From the NCBI GenBank assembly GCA_040880065.1, contig JBBDJE010000006.1:1-50565 (forward strand): 50,565 nucleotides of DNA, read 5' to 3'. Positions 22,980 through 31,991 of the stretch are shown in pieces (the first letter of the stretch is position 1; every line of letters starts with the position of its first letter). The translations under genes were made by a program, and so were the position numbers. Under the pieces are notes generated by a model, which was not told where the DNA came from, did no database searches, and was given only the letters and a program-made list of their open reading frames with translations. This DNA is from Abyssibius sp040880065 (GTDB taxonomy: Bacteria > Pseudomonadota > Alphaproteobacteria > Rhodobacterales > Rhodobacteraceae).

Positions 22980-23830
22980 TTTGAAAGGTCTAGCGCGCGG
23001 GCATAGACCTGCTTGCGCGGCAGGCCAAGCGCCTCGGCCACGGCGGCCACGGCGTCTTTCAGCGAATGGCTGGCCATCGCTTTGTTCAGCGCGTCATCGA
23101 GCGTGTCGGCAGAGGTTTCCTGCGCGAGCGGCGGGCCGAGCACAATAACGACCTCGCCGCGCGGGGCGGGCTCAGCGGCATAGTCTGCGGCGAGGGTGCC
23201 GAGATGCCCGCGGCGGACCTCTTCGAACTTCTTGGTAAGTTCGCGGCAGACCGAGGCCGGGCGTGCATCGCCAAAGGCCGTGGCCATGCTGGCGAGGCAT
23301 TCGGCCAGACGGCGGGGTGATTCGTAAAACACCAGTGTGGCGGGCACGGCGGCCAGCTCGGCCATGAAGCGTGCGCGGGCGGCTGCCTTGGGGGGCGGGA
23401 AGCCTGCAAACAAAAACCGGTCGGTTGGTTGGCCGGCAACGGCGAGTGCGGCAAGCAGGGCCGAGGCACCGGGGGCGGCGAAAACCGGCAGGCCTTGCGC
23501 AATCATCCCTTGGGCGAGTTGGTAGCCGGGGTCGGCCACCATGGGGGTGCCAGCGTCGGACACATAGGCCACCGTGCGCCCCTCGGCCACGGCAGCCAGC
23601 AGGCGCGGGCGCTGCTTTTCGCCGTTATGGTCATGATAAGGCACGATTTTACGGCCATTGAGGCTGATGCCGTGAATCTCCATCAGGTGGCGGGTATTGC
23701 GGGTATCTTCGGCCGCCAGCACATCGGCGCTGGCCAAAATATCGAGCGCGCGCAGCGTGATGTCGCGCGCCGCACCAATGGGGGTTGCGACGAGATACAG
23801 ACCGGGGGTCAGGCTGGGGGCGGTGGGCAT
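22976..23830 (-). CDS. rsmI: 16S rRNA (cytidine-1402-2'-O)-methyltransferase
   Basis: This 284-residue member of the tetrapyrrole-methylase-fold family methylates the 2'-O of C1402 in the ribosomal P site. It opens with PGLYLVATPIGAARDITLRALDIL, then AAEDTRNTRHLMEIHGI, VSDAGTPMVADPGYQL and PGASALLAALAVAGQPTDRFLFAGF, all standard for RsmI. The C-terminal region is the small wing of the family. It starts 121 bases from the divergent lipoprotein gene. Confidence 0.95.
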   Translation of the reverse strand: MPTAPSLTPGLYLVATPIGAARDITLRALDILASADVLAAEDTRNTRHLMEIHGISLNGRKIVPYHDHNGEKQRPRLLAAVAEGRTVAYVSDAGTPMVADPGYQLAQGMIAQGLPVFAAPGASALLAALAVAGQPTDRFLFAGFPPPKAAARARFMAELAAVPATLVFYESPRRLAECLASMATAFGDARPASVCRELTKKFEEVRRGHLGTLAADYAAEPAPRGEVVIVLGPPLAQETSADTLDDALNKAMASHSLKDAVAAVAEALGLPRKQVYARALDLSK

Positions 23831-23951
23831 GCGCGAAATCCGGTCGTTTACATAAGGGGGTTCACGCCTTACCTTTTCGCACCGGACGTTTTACAATACA
23901 ACCGCCCCAAACATCCGCCCGCTTTGACGGGCGCCCAAATGAGGATTGGTC

Positions 23952-25127
23952 ATGTTCGCGCCGTTTAAGAGATTTTTCAAACCGCTGGCCGTGATGCTGG
24001 CCTTTTCAGGCGTTGCCGCTTGTGACGCTGTGCCAACCGCCACCCGCGCGGTTGACCCGAATGAACCTGTGGTTGTGGCGCTTTTAGTGCCGCTGGGTTC
24101 GGGCAATGCTGTGACCGACCAACTGGCACAATCGTTGATCAACGCCGCCCGCATGGCGCAGAGCGATATTCGCGGTGCCGTGGTTGATGTGCGCGTGTAT
24201 GAAACCGGCGGCAATGCCGAAATGGCCACAACGGCCGCCACACGCGCGGTTGCGGAAGGCGCGCAGATTATCGTCGGGCCGCTGTTTTCACCGGCCACAA
24301 CGGCGGCGGCGAATGTTGCGCGCAGCGCCGGTTTGAACGTTCTGAGCTTTTCCAACAATACCAGCGTGGCAGGGGGCAACGTGTTCCTGATGGGCGTGAC
24401 GTTTGATTCGGTCGCCGACCGGCTTGTCAGCTATTCGGTTGGTCAGGGCATGAACCGTTTTGCCATTGTCCACCAAGACGGGCTTGAGGGAGAAGCCGGG
24501 CGCGCGGCTGTGGCCGGAGCGATTGGTCGTAATGGTGGCAATGTAGTTGCCACGCTGAATTACGCGCGCAACCTGCAGGAAATGAGCGACCGCGCCGACC
24601 AGATTGCACCGGCGCTGAAAGGCAGTGGTGCCAATGCGGTGTTCTTTACCGATAGCCCGCTGGGCGGGGTTGGCTATATGGCCGCAAGCCTTGCCACGCG
24701 CAATTATCGCGGCGGGCGTGATGCGCAGTTCATGGGGCTGACCCGTTGGGATAGCAGCCCCGAAATGCTGGACGCGCCAAGCCTTGAGGGCGGCTGGTTT
24801 GCCGTGCCCGACCCCGACCTGACAGCGCAGTTCGATGCGCGCTATCTGGCTGCCTATGGTGCCGAGCCGCACAATCTTTCGGGCCTCGCCTATGACGCAA
24901 TTGCCGCCGTGGGCGCGATGATTGCCAGCGCGCGCGCCGAAGGGGCAAGCAGCGCGTTTTCAGCCGAGCGGCTGACCAATCGGGCAGGCTTTGCCGGTGT
25001 GAACGGCGTGTTCCGCTTTAATGCCAACGGCACCAACCAGCGCGGCCTTGCCGTTATGGAAGTGGGCCGCGGTGTGGCCACAATCGTCTCGCCTGCACCG
25101 CGCAGCTTCGGGGCCACTGGCAGCTAA
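23952..25127 (+). CDS. LpoA/LppC-like penicillin-binding-protein activator lipoprotein
   Basis: The product is 391 residues. The N-terminus, MFAPFKRFFKPLAVMLAFSGVAAC, is a lipoprotein signal with a lipobox (GVAA-C). The rest is a type-1 periplasmic-binding fold (VVALLVPLGSGN, IIVGPLFSPATTAAANVARSAGLNVLSFSNN, LSGLAYDAIAAVGAMI). Position beside rsmI-yraN is that of yraM/lpoA, whose product stimulates penicillin-binding protein 1A in enterobacteria. Whether the same partner is used here is inference. A GAGG seven bases upstream supports the ATG at 23952 over the TTG at 23946. Confidence 0.85.
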   Translation: MFAPFKRFFKPLAVMLAFSGVAACDAVPTATRAVDPNEPVVVALLVPLGSGNAVTDQLAQSLINAARMAQSDIRGAVVDVRVYETGGNAEMATTAATRAVAEGAQIIVGPLFSPATTAAANVARSAGLNVLSFSNNTSVAGGNVFLMGVTFDSVADRLVSYSVGQGMNRFAIVHQDGLEGEAGRAAVAGAIGRNGGNVVATLNYARNLQEMSDRADQIAPALKGSGANAVFFTDSPLGGVGYMAASLATRNYRGGRDAQFMGLTRWDSSPEMLDAPSLEGGWFAVPDPDLTAQFDARYLAAYGAEPHNLSGLAYDAIAAVGAMIASARAEGASSAFSAERLTNRAGFAGVNGVFRFNANGTNQRGLAVMEVGRGVATIVSPAPRSFGATGS

Positions 25128-25156
25128 GCTTGGGCAAAGTGCAAAAGGATATGTTG

Positions 25157-27910
25157 ATGGGCGGGCTGATCGGCTCGCCCAACACGATTCTGGACACCAA
25201 GGCGCTGGCCAGCGCGCTTGATGCCGCAACCGCCGATGGCAACGACGTTGCTAAATTGCGGGCCTGCGCCGTGCCGGTGCTGGCCAGCGCATTACAAAAC
25301 GGGCGCGCGGTGATTGCCGCAGCACTTGAGGCCGACCCGTTTGCCGCGCGCAGCGCCACGCACGCCTATAGCTGGCTGACAGACCAGATCGTGCACAGCG
25401 TGGTCAGTTTCGCGCAAACCCGCCTGCACCCCAACCCGATGCCCACGGCCAGCCAGCGGCTTTGCGTGCTGGGCGTGGGTGGTTACGGACGTGGGGAAAT
25501 GGCACCGTTTTCCGATGTCGACCTGCTTTTCCTGACGCCTTACAAACAAACCGCCTGGGGCGAGAGCGTGATTGAATCGGTGCTCTACACCCTGTGGGAT
25601 TTGAAGATGAAGGTCGGGCATGCCACCCGCACGGTTGATGATTGCCTGCGTCTTGCAAGCGAGGATATTACCATCCGCACGGCCTTGCTGGAGCATCGGC
25701 GCATTTGTGGCGATGCGGCCTTGGCGCGGCTGCTGAACCAAAAGCTGTGGCGCAACCTGTTTCGCAGCACCGGGCCGGAATTTATTGAGCAAAAGCTTGC
25801 AGAACGCAGCCAGCGCCACGCCCGCAACGGCGGCGCGCGCTATGTGGTGGAGCCGAATGTCAAAGAAGGCAAGGGCGGTTTGCGCGACCTGCAAACCCTG
25901 TTCTGGATCGCGAAATACCTGAACAATGTTGAAAGCGGCGCGGCCATGGTGAAGGCTGGCGTGCTGCGCGATGACGAGTTTGAGGTGTTTGATGAGGCCG
26001 AAAGCTTTTTGTGGACAGTGCGCTGCCAGCTTCATTTGATCAACGGGCGCGCAACCGAGCAACTTACCTTCAACAATCAGGTGGATGTGGCCGCGCGGCT
26101 TGGGTTTATCGACCATGACGGCATGCGCGGCGTAGAATGGTTCATGCAGCGCTACTTTCTGCATGCCAAGGATGTGGGCGAGTTGACGCGCGTTTTCCTC
26201 ACCGGGCTCGAGGCCCTGCATGTGAAGCGGCGCGCAAGCCTTGGCACCACCTTGCGCAACGCCTTCAGCTTTGGGCGCAGCGGCTTGCCCGACGGGTTTA
26301 TACTAACCCATGGGCGGCTGAATGTTGAAGATAACAAAGTCTTTGCCAGCGATCCGCTGAACTTCATGGAGTTGTTTGAAGAGGCGCTGAAAAGCGAAAC
26401 CCTCATCCACCCCGATGCCATGCGCGTGGTGGCGCGCAACCTTGATATGATTGACGAGGCTTTCATCAACAACCCGCGGGCCAATGAAATTTTTATGGAA
26501 TTGCTGCTGGACCATAACAACCCCGAACGCGCCCTGCGCCGCATGAACGAGCTAGGCTTTCTGGGGGCGTTCATGCCGGAATTTGGCCGCATCGTGGCGA
26601 TGATGCAGTTCAACATGTATCATTCCTTCACGGTGGACGAGCATACGATCCAGTGTATCTCGGTGCTGGCGCAGCTTGAGGCGGGCGCGCTGGTGGAAGA
26701 TCTGCCCGTGGCCAGCGCGATTTTGAAGCGCGGGGTGAACCGGCGGGTGCTGTATGTGGCACTGCTGTTGCACGATATCGGCAAGGGGCTGCCGGGCGAT
26801 CACTCGCAAGTGGGGGCGGAAATTGCGCGCAAGGTCGCCCCGCGCCTTGGGCTGGAGCCGGGGGAATGCGAAACCGTTATCTGGCTGGTGCAAAACCATT
26901 TGCTGATGTCGGATGTGGCGCAAAAGCGCGACCTTTCAGACCCGCGCTCGGCGCAGGATTTTGCGCATCAGGTGCAATCGGTCGCGCGGCTGAACCTGCT
27001 GACCGTGCTGACGGTCTGCGATATTCGCGGCGTTGGGCCAACGACATGGAACAACTGGAAGGCGATGCTGCTGCGCGACCTCTATGCGCAGGCGCTGGAT
27101 TGTCTGACCGATGGCAGCCAGACCGCCAGCGCCAAGGAGCGCGAGGCCGAGGCCAAGGCCGCGTTGCGCGCCGCCCTGCAAGGCTGGGATGAGGCGGCGC
27201 TGGATGCCGAATGCGCGCGGCACTATTTGCCCTATTGGCTGGGCTTTGATAGCGAAACCCACCAGATTTTTGCCGAAATGAGCCTCAGCCAGACCGAAGG
27301 TGCAAGCTCGTCAATCACCCAAGACCCGGCGCGTGATGCGACCCGCGCCTGTTTCATGATGGCCGACCATCCGGGTATTTTTGCGCGGCTGGCCGGTGCG
27401 CTGGCGCTGGTGGGGGCGAATGTTGTCGATGCGCGCACCTATACCAGCTCGGATGGTGTGGCGACTGCGGCCTTCTGGATTCAGGATGGCGAGGGGCACC
27501 CGTTTGAAGTTTCGCGCCTGACGCGCCTGCGCCGCATGATCGACCGGATTTTGAAGGGTGAGGTGATTGCCCGTGACGAGTTGCAAAGCCGTGGCAAGCT
27601 GAAGAAACGCGAGCAGGAGTTTCGTGTGCCCACGACCATCAGCTTTGATAACGAGGGCAGCGAGATTTATACAATCATCGAGGTCGATACCCGCGACAGG
27701 CTGGGGCTGCTGCACGATCTGGCGCGCACGCTGACGGCGTGCAACGTCTCGATTTCATCGGCCATTATCGCCACATTCGGTGAACAGGCGGTAGACAGTT
27801 TTTATGTGAAGGACCTGTTCGGCCATAAGCTGCATTCCGAAAGCCGCCGCAAACAGGTGGAAACCCGGCTGCGTGAAGCCATTGATGCCGGGCGCGAGGC
27901 GATATCGTGA
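25157..27910 (+). CDS. glnD: PII uridylyltransferase / uridylyl-removing enzyme
   Basis: The product is about 917 residues. It has a nucleotidyltransferase domain (VGGYGRGEMAPFSDVDLLF, near 103-122), the PII-UTase linker, an HD domain (LLLHDIGKGLPGDHSQVG, near 535) and two C-terminal ACT domains (near 730 and 838). The enzyme senses glutamine and modifies PII, setting nitrogen metabolism. Three starts are possible (TTG 25130, ATG 25151, ATG 25157). AAAAGGA lies seven bases before 25157 and only one before 25151, so 25157 is preferred. The stop overlaps the GTG start of murJ (GTGA). Confidence 0.93.
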   Translation: MGGLIGSPNTILDTKALASALDAATADGNDVAKLRACAVPVLASALQNGRAVIAAALEADPFAARSATHAYSWLTDQIVHSVVSFAQTRLHPNPMPTASQRLCVLGVGGYGRGEMAPFSDVDLLFLTPYKQTAWGESVIESVLYTLWDLKMKVGHATRTVDDCLRLASEDITIRTALLEHRRICGDAALARLLNQKLWRNLFRSTGPEFIEQKLAERSQRHARNGGARYVVEPNVKEGKGGLRDLQTLFWIAKYLNNVESGAAMVKAGVLRDDEFEVFDEAESFLWTVRCQLHLINGRATEQLTFNNQVDVAARLGFIDHDGMRGVEWFMQRYFLHAKDVGELTRVFLTGLEALHVKRRASLGTTLRNAFSFGRSGLPDGFILTHGRLNVEDNKVFASDPLNFMELFEEALKSETLIHPDAMRVVARNLDMIDEAFINNPRANEIFMELLLDHNNPERALRRMNELGFLGAFMPEFGRIVAMMQFNMYHSFTVDEHTIQCISVLAQLEAGALVEDLPVASAILKRGVNRRVLYVALLLHDIGKGLPGDHSQVGAEIARKVAPRLGLEPGECETVIWLVQNHLLMSDVAQKRDLSDPRSAQDFAHQVQSVARLNLLTVLTVCDIRGVGPTTWNNWKAMLLRDLYAQALDCLTDGSQTASAKEREAEAKAALRAALQGWDEAALDAECARHYLPYWLGFDSETHQIFAEMSLSQTEGASSSITQDPARDATRACFMMADHPGIFARLAGALALVGANVVDARTYTSSDGVATAAFWIQDGEGHPFEVSRLTRLRRMIDRILKGEVIARDELQSRGKLKKREQEFRVPTTISFDNEGSEIYTIIEVDTRDRLGLLHDLARTLTACNVSISSAIIATFGEQAVDSFYVKDLFGHKLHSESRRKQVETRLREAIDAGREAIS

Positions 27911-29445
27911 AGCCGATAAGATTGTTTGGCGCCTTCATCACGGTGGGCGGGTGGACCCTGCTGAGCCGGATTTTGGGGTTTGTGCGCGATGTGATGATCG
28001 CGGCATTTTTAGGCGCGGGGCCGATGGCCGAGGCGTTTCTTATTGCATTTGCCCTGCCCAACATGTTCCGCCGGTTTTTTGCCGAGGGCGCGTTCAACAT
28101 CGCCTTTGTGCCAATGTTTGCCAAGCGCGTCGAGGCGGGGGAAGATGCGCAAAGCTTCGCCAATTCGGCCGCCGGTGTGCTGGGGTTGCTGCTGATCGGG
28201 CTATGCCTGCTGGCGCTGGTCTTCATGCCGTGGCTGGTCTGGGCCATGGCCAGCGGCTTTGCAGGCGACGAGCGCTTTGAGCTTGCGGTCGGCATGGGGC
28301 GGATCGTGTTTGTCTATATTCTGTTTATTTCATTGGCGGCGCTGGCTTCGGGGGTTTTGAACGCGCTGGGGCGGTTTGTGGCGGCAGCGGCGGCGCCGGT
28401 TTTGCTGAATGTCATCCTTATTGTCTTTATGCTGGCCGCGACGCGCATGGGGCTGGCGGTGGGCGATGCTTTGGCATGGGGCGTGCCGGTGGCGGGCATT
28501 GCGCAGCTTGCGCTGGTCTGGTGGGCGGCGCGACGCGCGGGCTATACCATTGTGCCGCGCATCCGCTTTTCACCCGCGCTGAAACGGCTGGCGATTATTG
28601 CGGCACCGGCGGCCCTTGCGGGGGGTGTGGTGCAGGTCAATCTGCTTGTGGGCCGTCAGGTGGCCAGCTTTACCGATGGCGCGATTGCGTGGCTGAGCTA
28701 TGCCGACCGGCTGTATCAACTGCCGCTTGGGGTGGTGGGTATTGCGATTGGCGTTGTGCTTTTGCCCGAACTGTCGCGCCGGCTGGCGGCGGGCGACGGG
28801 GCTGGCGGGCAGAGCGCACTGAACCGCGCCGCCGAATTTGCGCTGCTATTGGCGCTGCCTGCGGGTGTGGCGCTGCTGCTTGTGCCGCATCTGCTGGTTG
28901 GCGTGTTGTTCGAGCGCGGGGCGTTTACGGCCAGCGACACGGCGGCCACCGCTTGGGCCGTGGCAATCTATGGGCTGGGCCTGCCGGCCTTTGTGTTGCA
29001 AAAGGTCGCCTCGCCGCTGTTTTTTGCCCGCGAAGACACGCGCCGCCCGTTTTACTATGCGCTGTGCTCGATGCTGGTGAATTTGGTGCTGGCCGTGGGG
29101 CTGATGCCATGGCTGGGCTATTTGGCGGCACCTGTGGCCACGGGCGTGGCGGGTTGGACAATGCTTGGTCTGCTGCTTTGGGGTGCGCGCGGCTACGGCG
29201 CTGCTGCGCAAATTGATGCGCGCCTGGCGCGCCGCGTGCCGCGCCAGTTACTGGCGGCGCTGGTTATGGGCGGGGTTGTATGGCTGCTTGGCCAGGCGCT
29301 TGCGCCCTGGCTTGACGGTGGCAGCGGCGCACGGTTCGCCGCCTTGGGTTTGGTCGTGGTGACAGGCGCGGTGGTATATGGCGGCCTGCTTTTGGCGATT
29401 GGCGGTGCAAAACTGTCTGATCTGCGGGCGCATCGCCAACCTTAG
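27907..29445 (+). CDS. murJ: Lipid II flippase MurJ
   Basis: This 512-residue membrane protein has about 14 helices. It opens with LFGAFITVGGWTLLSRILGFVRDVMIAAFLGAG and ALPNMFRRFFAEGAFNIAFVPMFAK, both strongly conserved in MurJ. It later has SYADRLYQLPLGVVGIAIG, VLFERGAFTASDTAATAWA and FFAREDTRRPFYYA. It moves lipid-linked peptidoglycan precursor to the outer face of the membrane. The GTG start overlaps the glnD stop, and the pairing of glnD with murJ is common in alphaproteobacteria. The stop overlaps that of the convergent rhomboid-like gene by four bases. Confidence 0.95.
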   Translation: MKPIRLFGAFITVGGWTLLSRILGFVRDVMIAAFLGAGPMAEAFLIAFALPNMFRRFFAEGAFNIAFVPMFAKRVEAGEDAQSFANSAAGVLGLLLIGLCLLALVFMPWLVWAMASGFAGDERFELAVGMGRIVFVYILFISLAALASGVLNALGRFVAAAAAPVLLNVILIVFMLAATRMGLAVGDALAWGVPVAGIAQLALVWWAARRAGYTIVPRIRFSPALKRLAIIAAPAALAGGVVQVNLLVGRQVASFTDGAIAWLSYADRLYQLPLGVVGIAIGVVLLPELSRRLAAGDGAGGQSALNRAAEFALLLALPAGVALLLVPHLLVGVLFERGAFTASDTAATAWAVAIYGLGLPAFVLQKVASPLFFAREDTRRPFYYALCSMLVNLVLAVGLMPWLGYLAAPVATGVAGWTMLGLLLWGARGYGAAAQIDARLARRVPRQLLAALVMGGVVWLLGQALAPWLDGGSGARFAALGLVVVTGAVVYGGLLLAIGGAKLSDLRAHRQP

Positions 29446-30167
29446 CCGCCGCGCAACCGCTGCACGATCCTTCGCGCCGCCCCCGGGGCGAGCACATAAG
29501 ATAGCCAGAAGCCCGCAGCAAAAGCGGCAAGCTGGCCAACCCAATAGTCGCGCGGCTCGAAGAAAAGGTAGAGGGCGACGTTGAAAATCGCCAGGAATAT
29601 CAGGATGCGGAAAGCCGGCCAGACCGGTTCGCCCTGAAATTTGCGAAAGCGGTATTCTGTCCAGCAATAGCCACCGATCAGCGCGCAGCTCGGCTCGAAC
29701 AACCCGATCATCGGCTGGCGGGAACTGGAAACGATGCCAAAGGCGAGGCCGGCAACAAAAGTGCCTGCCACAAAGAGCACAAGCGTGGCCCAGATGGAAA
29801 AGCGCAGCGAGACCATGCGCCCGAAGGCCACAAAAATGGCCGCGCCGATCAGCGCATCGGGAATGGACCAGTGCAGGAACGGGTAGGTGAAAAAGCTGAG
29901 CGCAAGCGCGGGCTGGTGCAGGAACGCTTCGAGCCCGTTGGTGCGGAAATGCTCGAACACGCTGTCAAAAAACCCGTAAGTCTGAATGGCTTCCAGCCGC
30001 CAGGCCAATGCTGCATCGCCACCGACAATGCCCCTGTCTGTAAGCTGGAACAGGGCTTCAAGCAGCAACGCCGCGCCTGCAATTATCAGCAGGATTGGCG
30101 AAATCGGGTTGAGCACCGAATGGCTGTCATAGGCGACGGGGTTTTTTGTTGGCTTGAGTTTTGTCAT
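29442..30167 (-). CDS. Rhomboid-family membrane protein, probably catalytically inactive
   Basis: This 241-residue protein has a hydrophobic six-helix layout resembling rhomboid proteases, including a helix-1 to helix-2 loop ending in YPFLHWSIPDALIGAAIFVAFG. The expected active-site GxSG appears as EPSCALIGGY. The TM6 motif, usually AHLGGFLAG, reads VGQLAAFAAG, replacing the catalytic histidine with Gln. If this alignment by eye is right, it is a pseudoprotease that may bind or chaperone membrane proteins. The ATG at 30167 has GGAG five bases upstream, while the one at 30191 has no site. Confidence 0.75.
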   Translation of the reverse strand: MTKLKPTKNPVAYDSHSVLNPISPILLIIAGAALLLEALFQLTDRGIVGGDAALAWRLEAIQTYGFFDSVFEHFRTNGLEAFLHQPALALSFFTYPFLHWSIPDALIGAAIFVAFGRMVSLRFSIWATLVLFVAGTFVAGLAFGIVSSSRQPMIGLFEPSCALIGGYCWTEYRFRKFQGEPVWPAFRILIFLAIFNVALYLFFEPRDYWVGQLAAFAAGFWLSYVLAPGAARRIVQRLRGG

Positions 30168-30300
30168 GTCGGCTCCGCTTCTGTGCTGCATCTAGCGCAA
30201 ATTTTGCCCGCCTGTCCATTACTTGCGTATAGCACGGGGCGGTTGACGGGGCGCAAGGCTGGGGCCATAAACCGCAAACAGCTGGCGCAGGAGAGTGATG

Positions 30301-31326
30301 ATGACAGAGCAAACCCACACAAAACGGGTGTTTTCGGGGATCAAACCCAGCGGCGGGCTGACGCTTGGCAACTATCTGGGGGCGATCAAACGTTTTGTCG
30401 ATACGCAGGATAGCGGCGTTGAAACGCTGTATTGTGTTGTGGATTTGCACGCCATAACCGTATGGCAAGACCCCGCCCAACTGCGCTATGCCACGCGCGA
30501 GCTTGTGGCCGCCTATGTGGCGGCGGGGCTGAAGCCCGAAAAATCCATTCTGTTCAACCAGAGCCAGGTTTCGGCCCATGCCGAGCTTGGCTGGTTGTTT
30601 AACTGCGTCGCGCGCATGGGCTGGATGAACCGCATGACGCAGTTCAAGGACAAGGCGGGCAAGAATGCCGAGAAGGTGTCGCTGGGGCTATACGCCTACC
30701 CGAGCCTGATGGCCGCCGATATTTTACTATACCACGCCACCCATGTGCCGGTGGGTGAAGACCAGAAGCAGCATGTAGAGTTGACGCGCGACATTGCCAC
30801 GAAATTCAACAATGACTTTGGCGTGCCGGGGTTCTTTCCGCTGCCGGAACCTGTGATTGAAGGGCCGGCCACGCGGGTGATGAACCTTCGCGATGCGACA
30901 AAGAAGATGTCGAAATCGGGCGAGAGCGATATGGAGCGCATCAACATGACCGATGATGCCGATACGATTGCCAAGAAGTTCAAGAAGGCCCGCACCGACC
31001 CGGACGGGGTTCCCTCCGAATTGAAAGGGCTGGACGGGCGGGCTGAGGCGCGCAATCTTGTCGATATTTATGCCGCCCTGAGCGAAAGCAGCGCCGAGGC
31101 TGTGGTGGCCGAATTTGCAGGCGCAGGCTGGGGTGTGTTCAAGCCCGCGCTGGCCGAACTGGCCGTGGCCAAGTTGGCCCCGATTTCAACCGAAATGGCG
31201 CGGTTGATGAAAGCCCCCGACGAGCTGGACAGGATTTTGGGGCAGGGGGCGGAACGCGCTGCCGCCATTGCCACCCCGATTCTGGCGCAGGCCTATGATA
31301 TTGTGGGGTTTGTGCGGTCGCGATGA
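30301..31326 (+). CDS. trpS: Tryptophanyl-tRNA synthetase
   Basis: This 341-residue class I synthetase has the HIGH-equivalent PSGGLTLGNYLGAI near residue 15, GLYAYPSLMAADILLYHATHVPVGEDQ for the tryptophan site, and KKMSKSGES as the KMSKS loop. Length is standard for the bacterial enzyme. CAGGAG lies seven bases before the ATG at 30301; ATG 30298 and GTG 30295 are closer and less likely. The stop overlaps the thioesterase start by four bases. Confidence 0.96.
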   Translation: MTEQTHTKRVFSGIKPSGGLTLGNYLGAIKRFVDTQDSGVETLYCVVDLHAITVWQDPAQLRYATRELVAAYVAAGLKPEKSILFNQSQVSAHAELGWLFNCVARMGWMNRMTQFKDKAGKNAEKVSLGLYAYPSLMAADILLYHATHVPVGEDQKQHVELTRDIATKFNNDFGVPGFFPLPEPVIEGPATRVMNLRDATKKMSKSGESDMERINMTDDADTIAKKFKKARTDPDGVPSELKGLDGRAEARNLVDIYAALSESSAEAVVAEFAGAGWGVFKPALAELAVAKLAPISTEMARLMKAPDELDRILGQGAERAAAIATPILAQAYDIVGFVRSR

Positions 31327-31745
31327 GCGTGCTGGCCCCAGAGATAGCTTTGAAAATCCGCGAAAGTTTTGCCTGTCAGGGGCTGATGGCGAGCTTTGGG
31401 GCACTGCTTGTGCGCGTTGAAAGCGGGCATGTGGATATTATGGCGGATGTTGCCCCCGCCTTTGGCCAGCAACAGGGCTTTGCCCATGCCGGCATGGTGT
31501 TTGCGCTGGGCGATAGTGCGGCGGGCTATGCCGCCCTAAGCCTGCTGCCCGCCCAAGCCGAAGTGATGACCGTTGAAATGAAGATCAACCTCATGGCCCC
31601 TGCCACGGGGCGGCTGCTGGCGCAAGGCCGTGTGCTGAAAGCCGGACGGCGGCTGGTTGTTGTTGCTGCCGATGTGTGGGCGCAAGACGGACAGGGCGCG
31701 CGCAAGCAAGTAGCCGCCCTTCAAGGTACAATGATTCCGGTTTAA
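31323..31745 (+). CDS. PaaI-like hotdog-fold thioesterase
   Basis: The product is 140 residues with the single hotdog domain of the PaaI/YigI group. Features are the motif GFAHAGMVFALGDSAAGYAA (equivalent to HGG...D-SA), MTVEMKINLMAPATGRLLAQGRVLKAGRRLVVVAADVW, and a final GTMIPV. Such enzymes hydrolyse acyl- or aryl-CoA. It is coupled to trpS by ATGA, an arrangement that says little about function. An acyl-CoA synthetase begins 247 bases downstream. Confidence 0.87.
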   Translation: MSVLAPEIALKIRESFACQGLMASFGALLVRVESGHVDIMADVAPAFGQQQGFAHAGMVFALGDSAAGYAALSLLPAQAEVMTVEMKINLMAPATGRLLAQGRVLKAGRRLVVVAADVWAQDGQGARKQVAALQGTMIPV

Positions 31746-31841
31746 ACCTAGGCACAGGCGCGCGGCCCCGATACGTTCAGGCAGCGCTTCCGGCTTTGCG
31801 CAGCGCTGAGTTGTCGGCGACTGGCCGCGCGAATTTTGCAA

Positions 31842-31866
31842 TTAACTGAACGATGGTTCAATTTAA
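31842..31866 (+). promoter_or_regulatory. Candidate operator upstream of the acyl-CoA synthetase/ABC block
   Basis: TGAAC-GATG-GTTCA (31847-31860) is a perfect 5-bp inverted repeat, itself flanked by TTAA on both sides (31842-31845, 31863-31866). It resembles the operators of TetR-type regulators of fatty-acid and aromatic-CoA metabolism (GAAAC-N4-GTTTC and relatives). TTGCAA at 31837-31842 lies at its left edge, so a bound repressor could cover a promoter. No regulator gene is adjacent, and no terminator with a T run is seen after the thioesterase gene. Confidence 0.4.
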
Positions 31867-31991
31867 TCCTTGCCCGATGAACGAATCTTGCTAAGCTACA
31901 TCCATCCGCGCCAGATTATTCTGGTTTTAAGCGCCGGGATGAGCGTTGTGGATACCCGAAGGGGCTGGGTGACCGGCTGGGAGGATAACGA

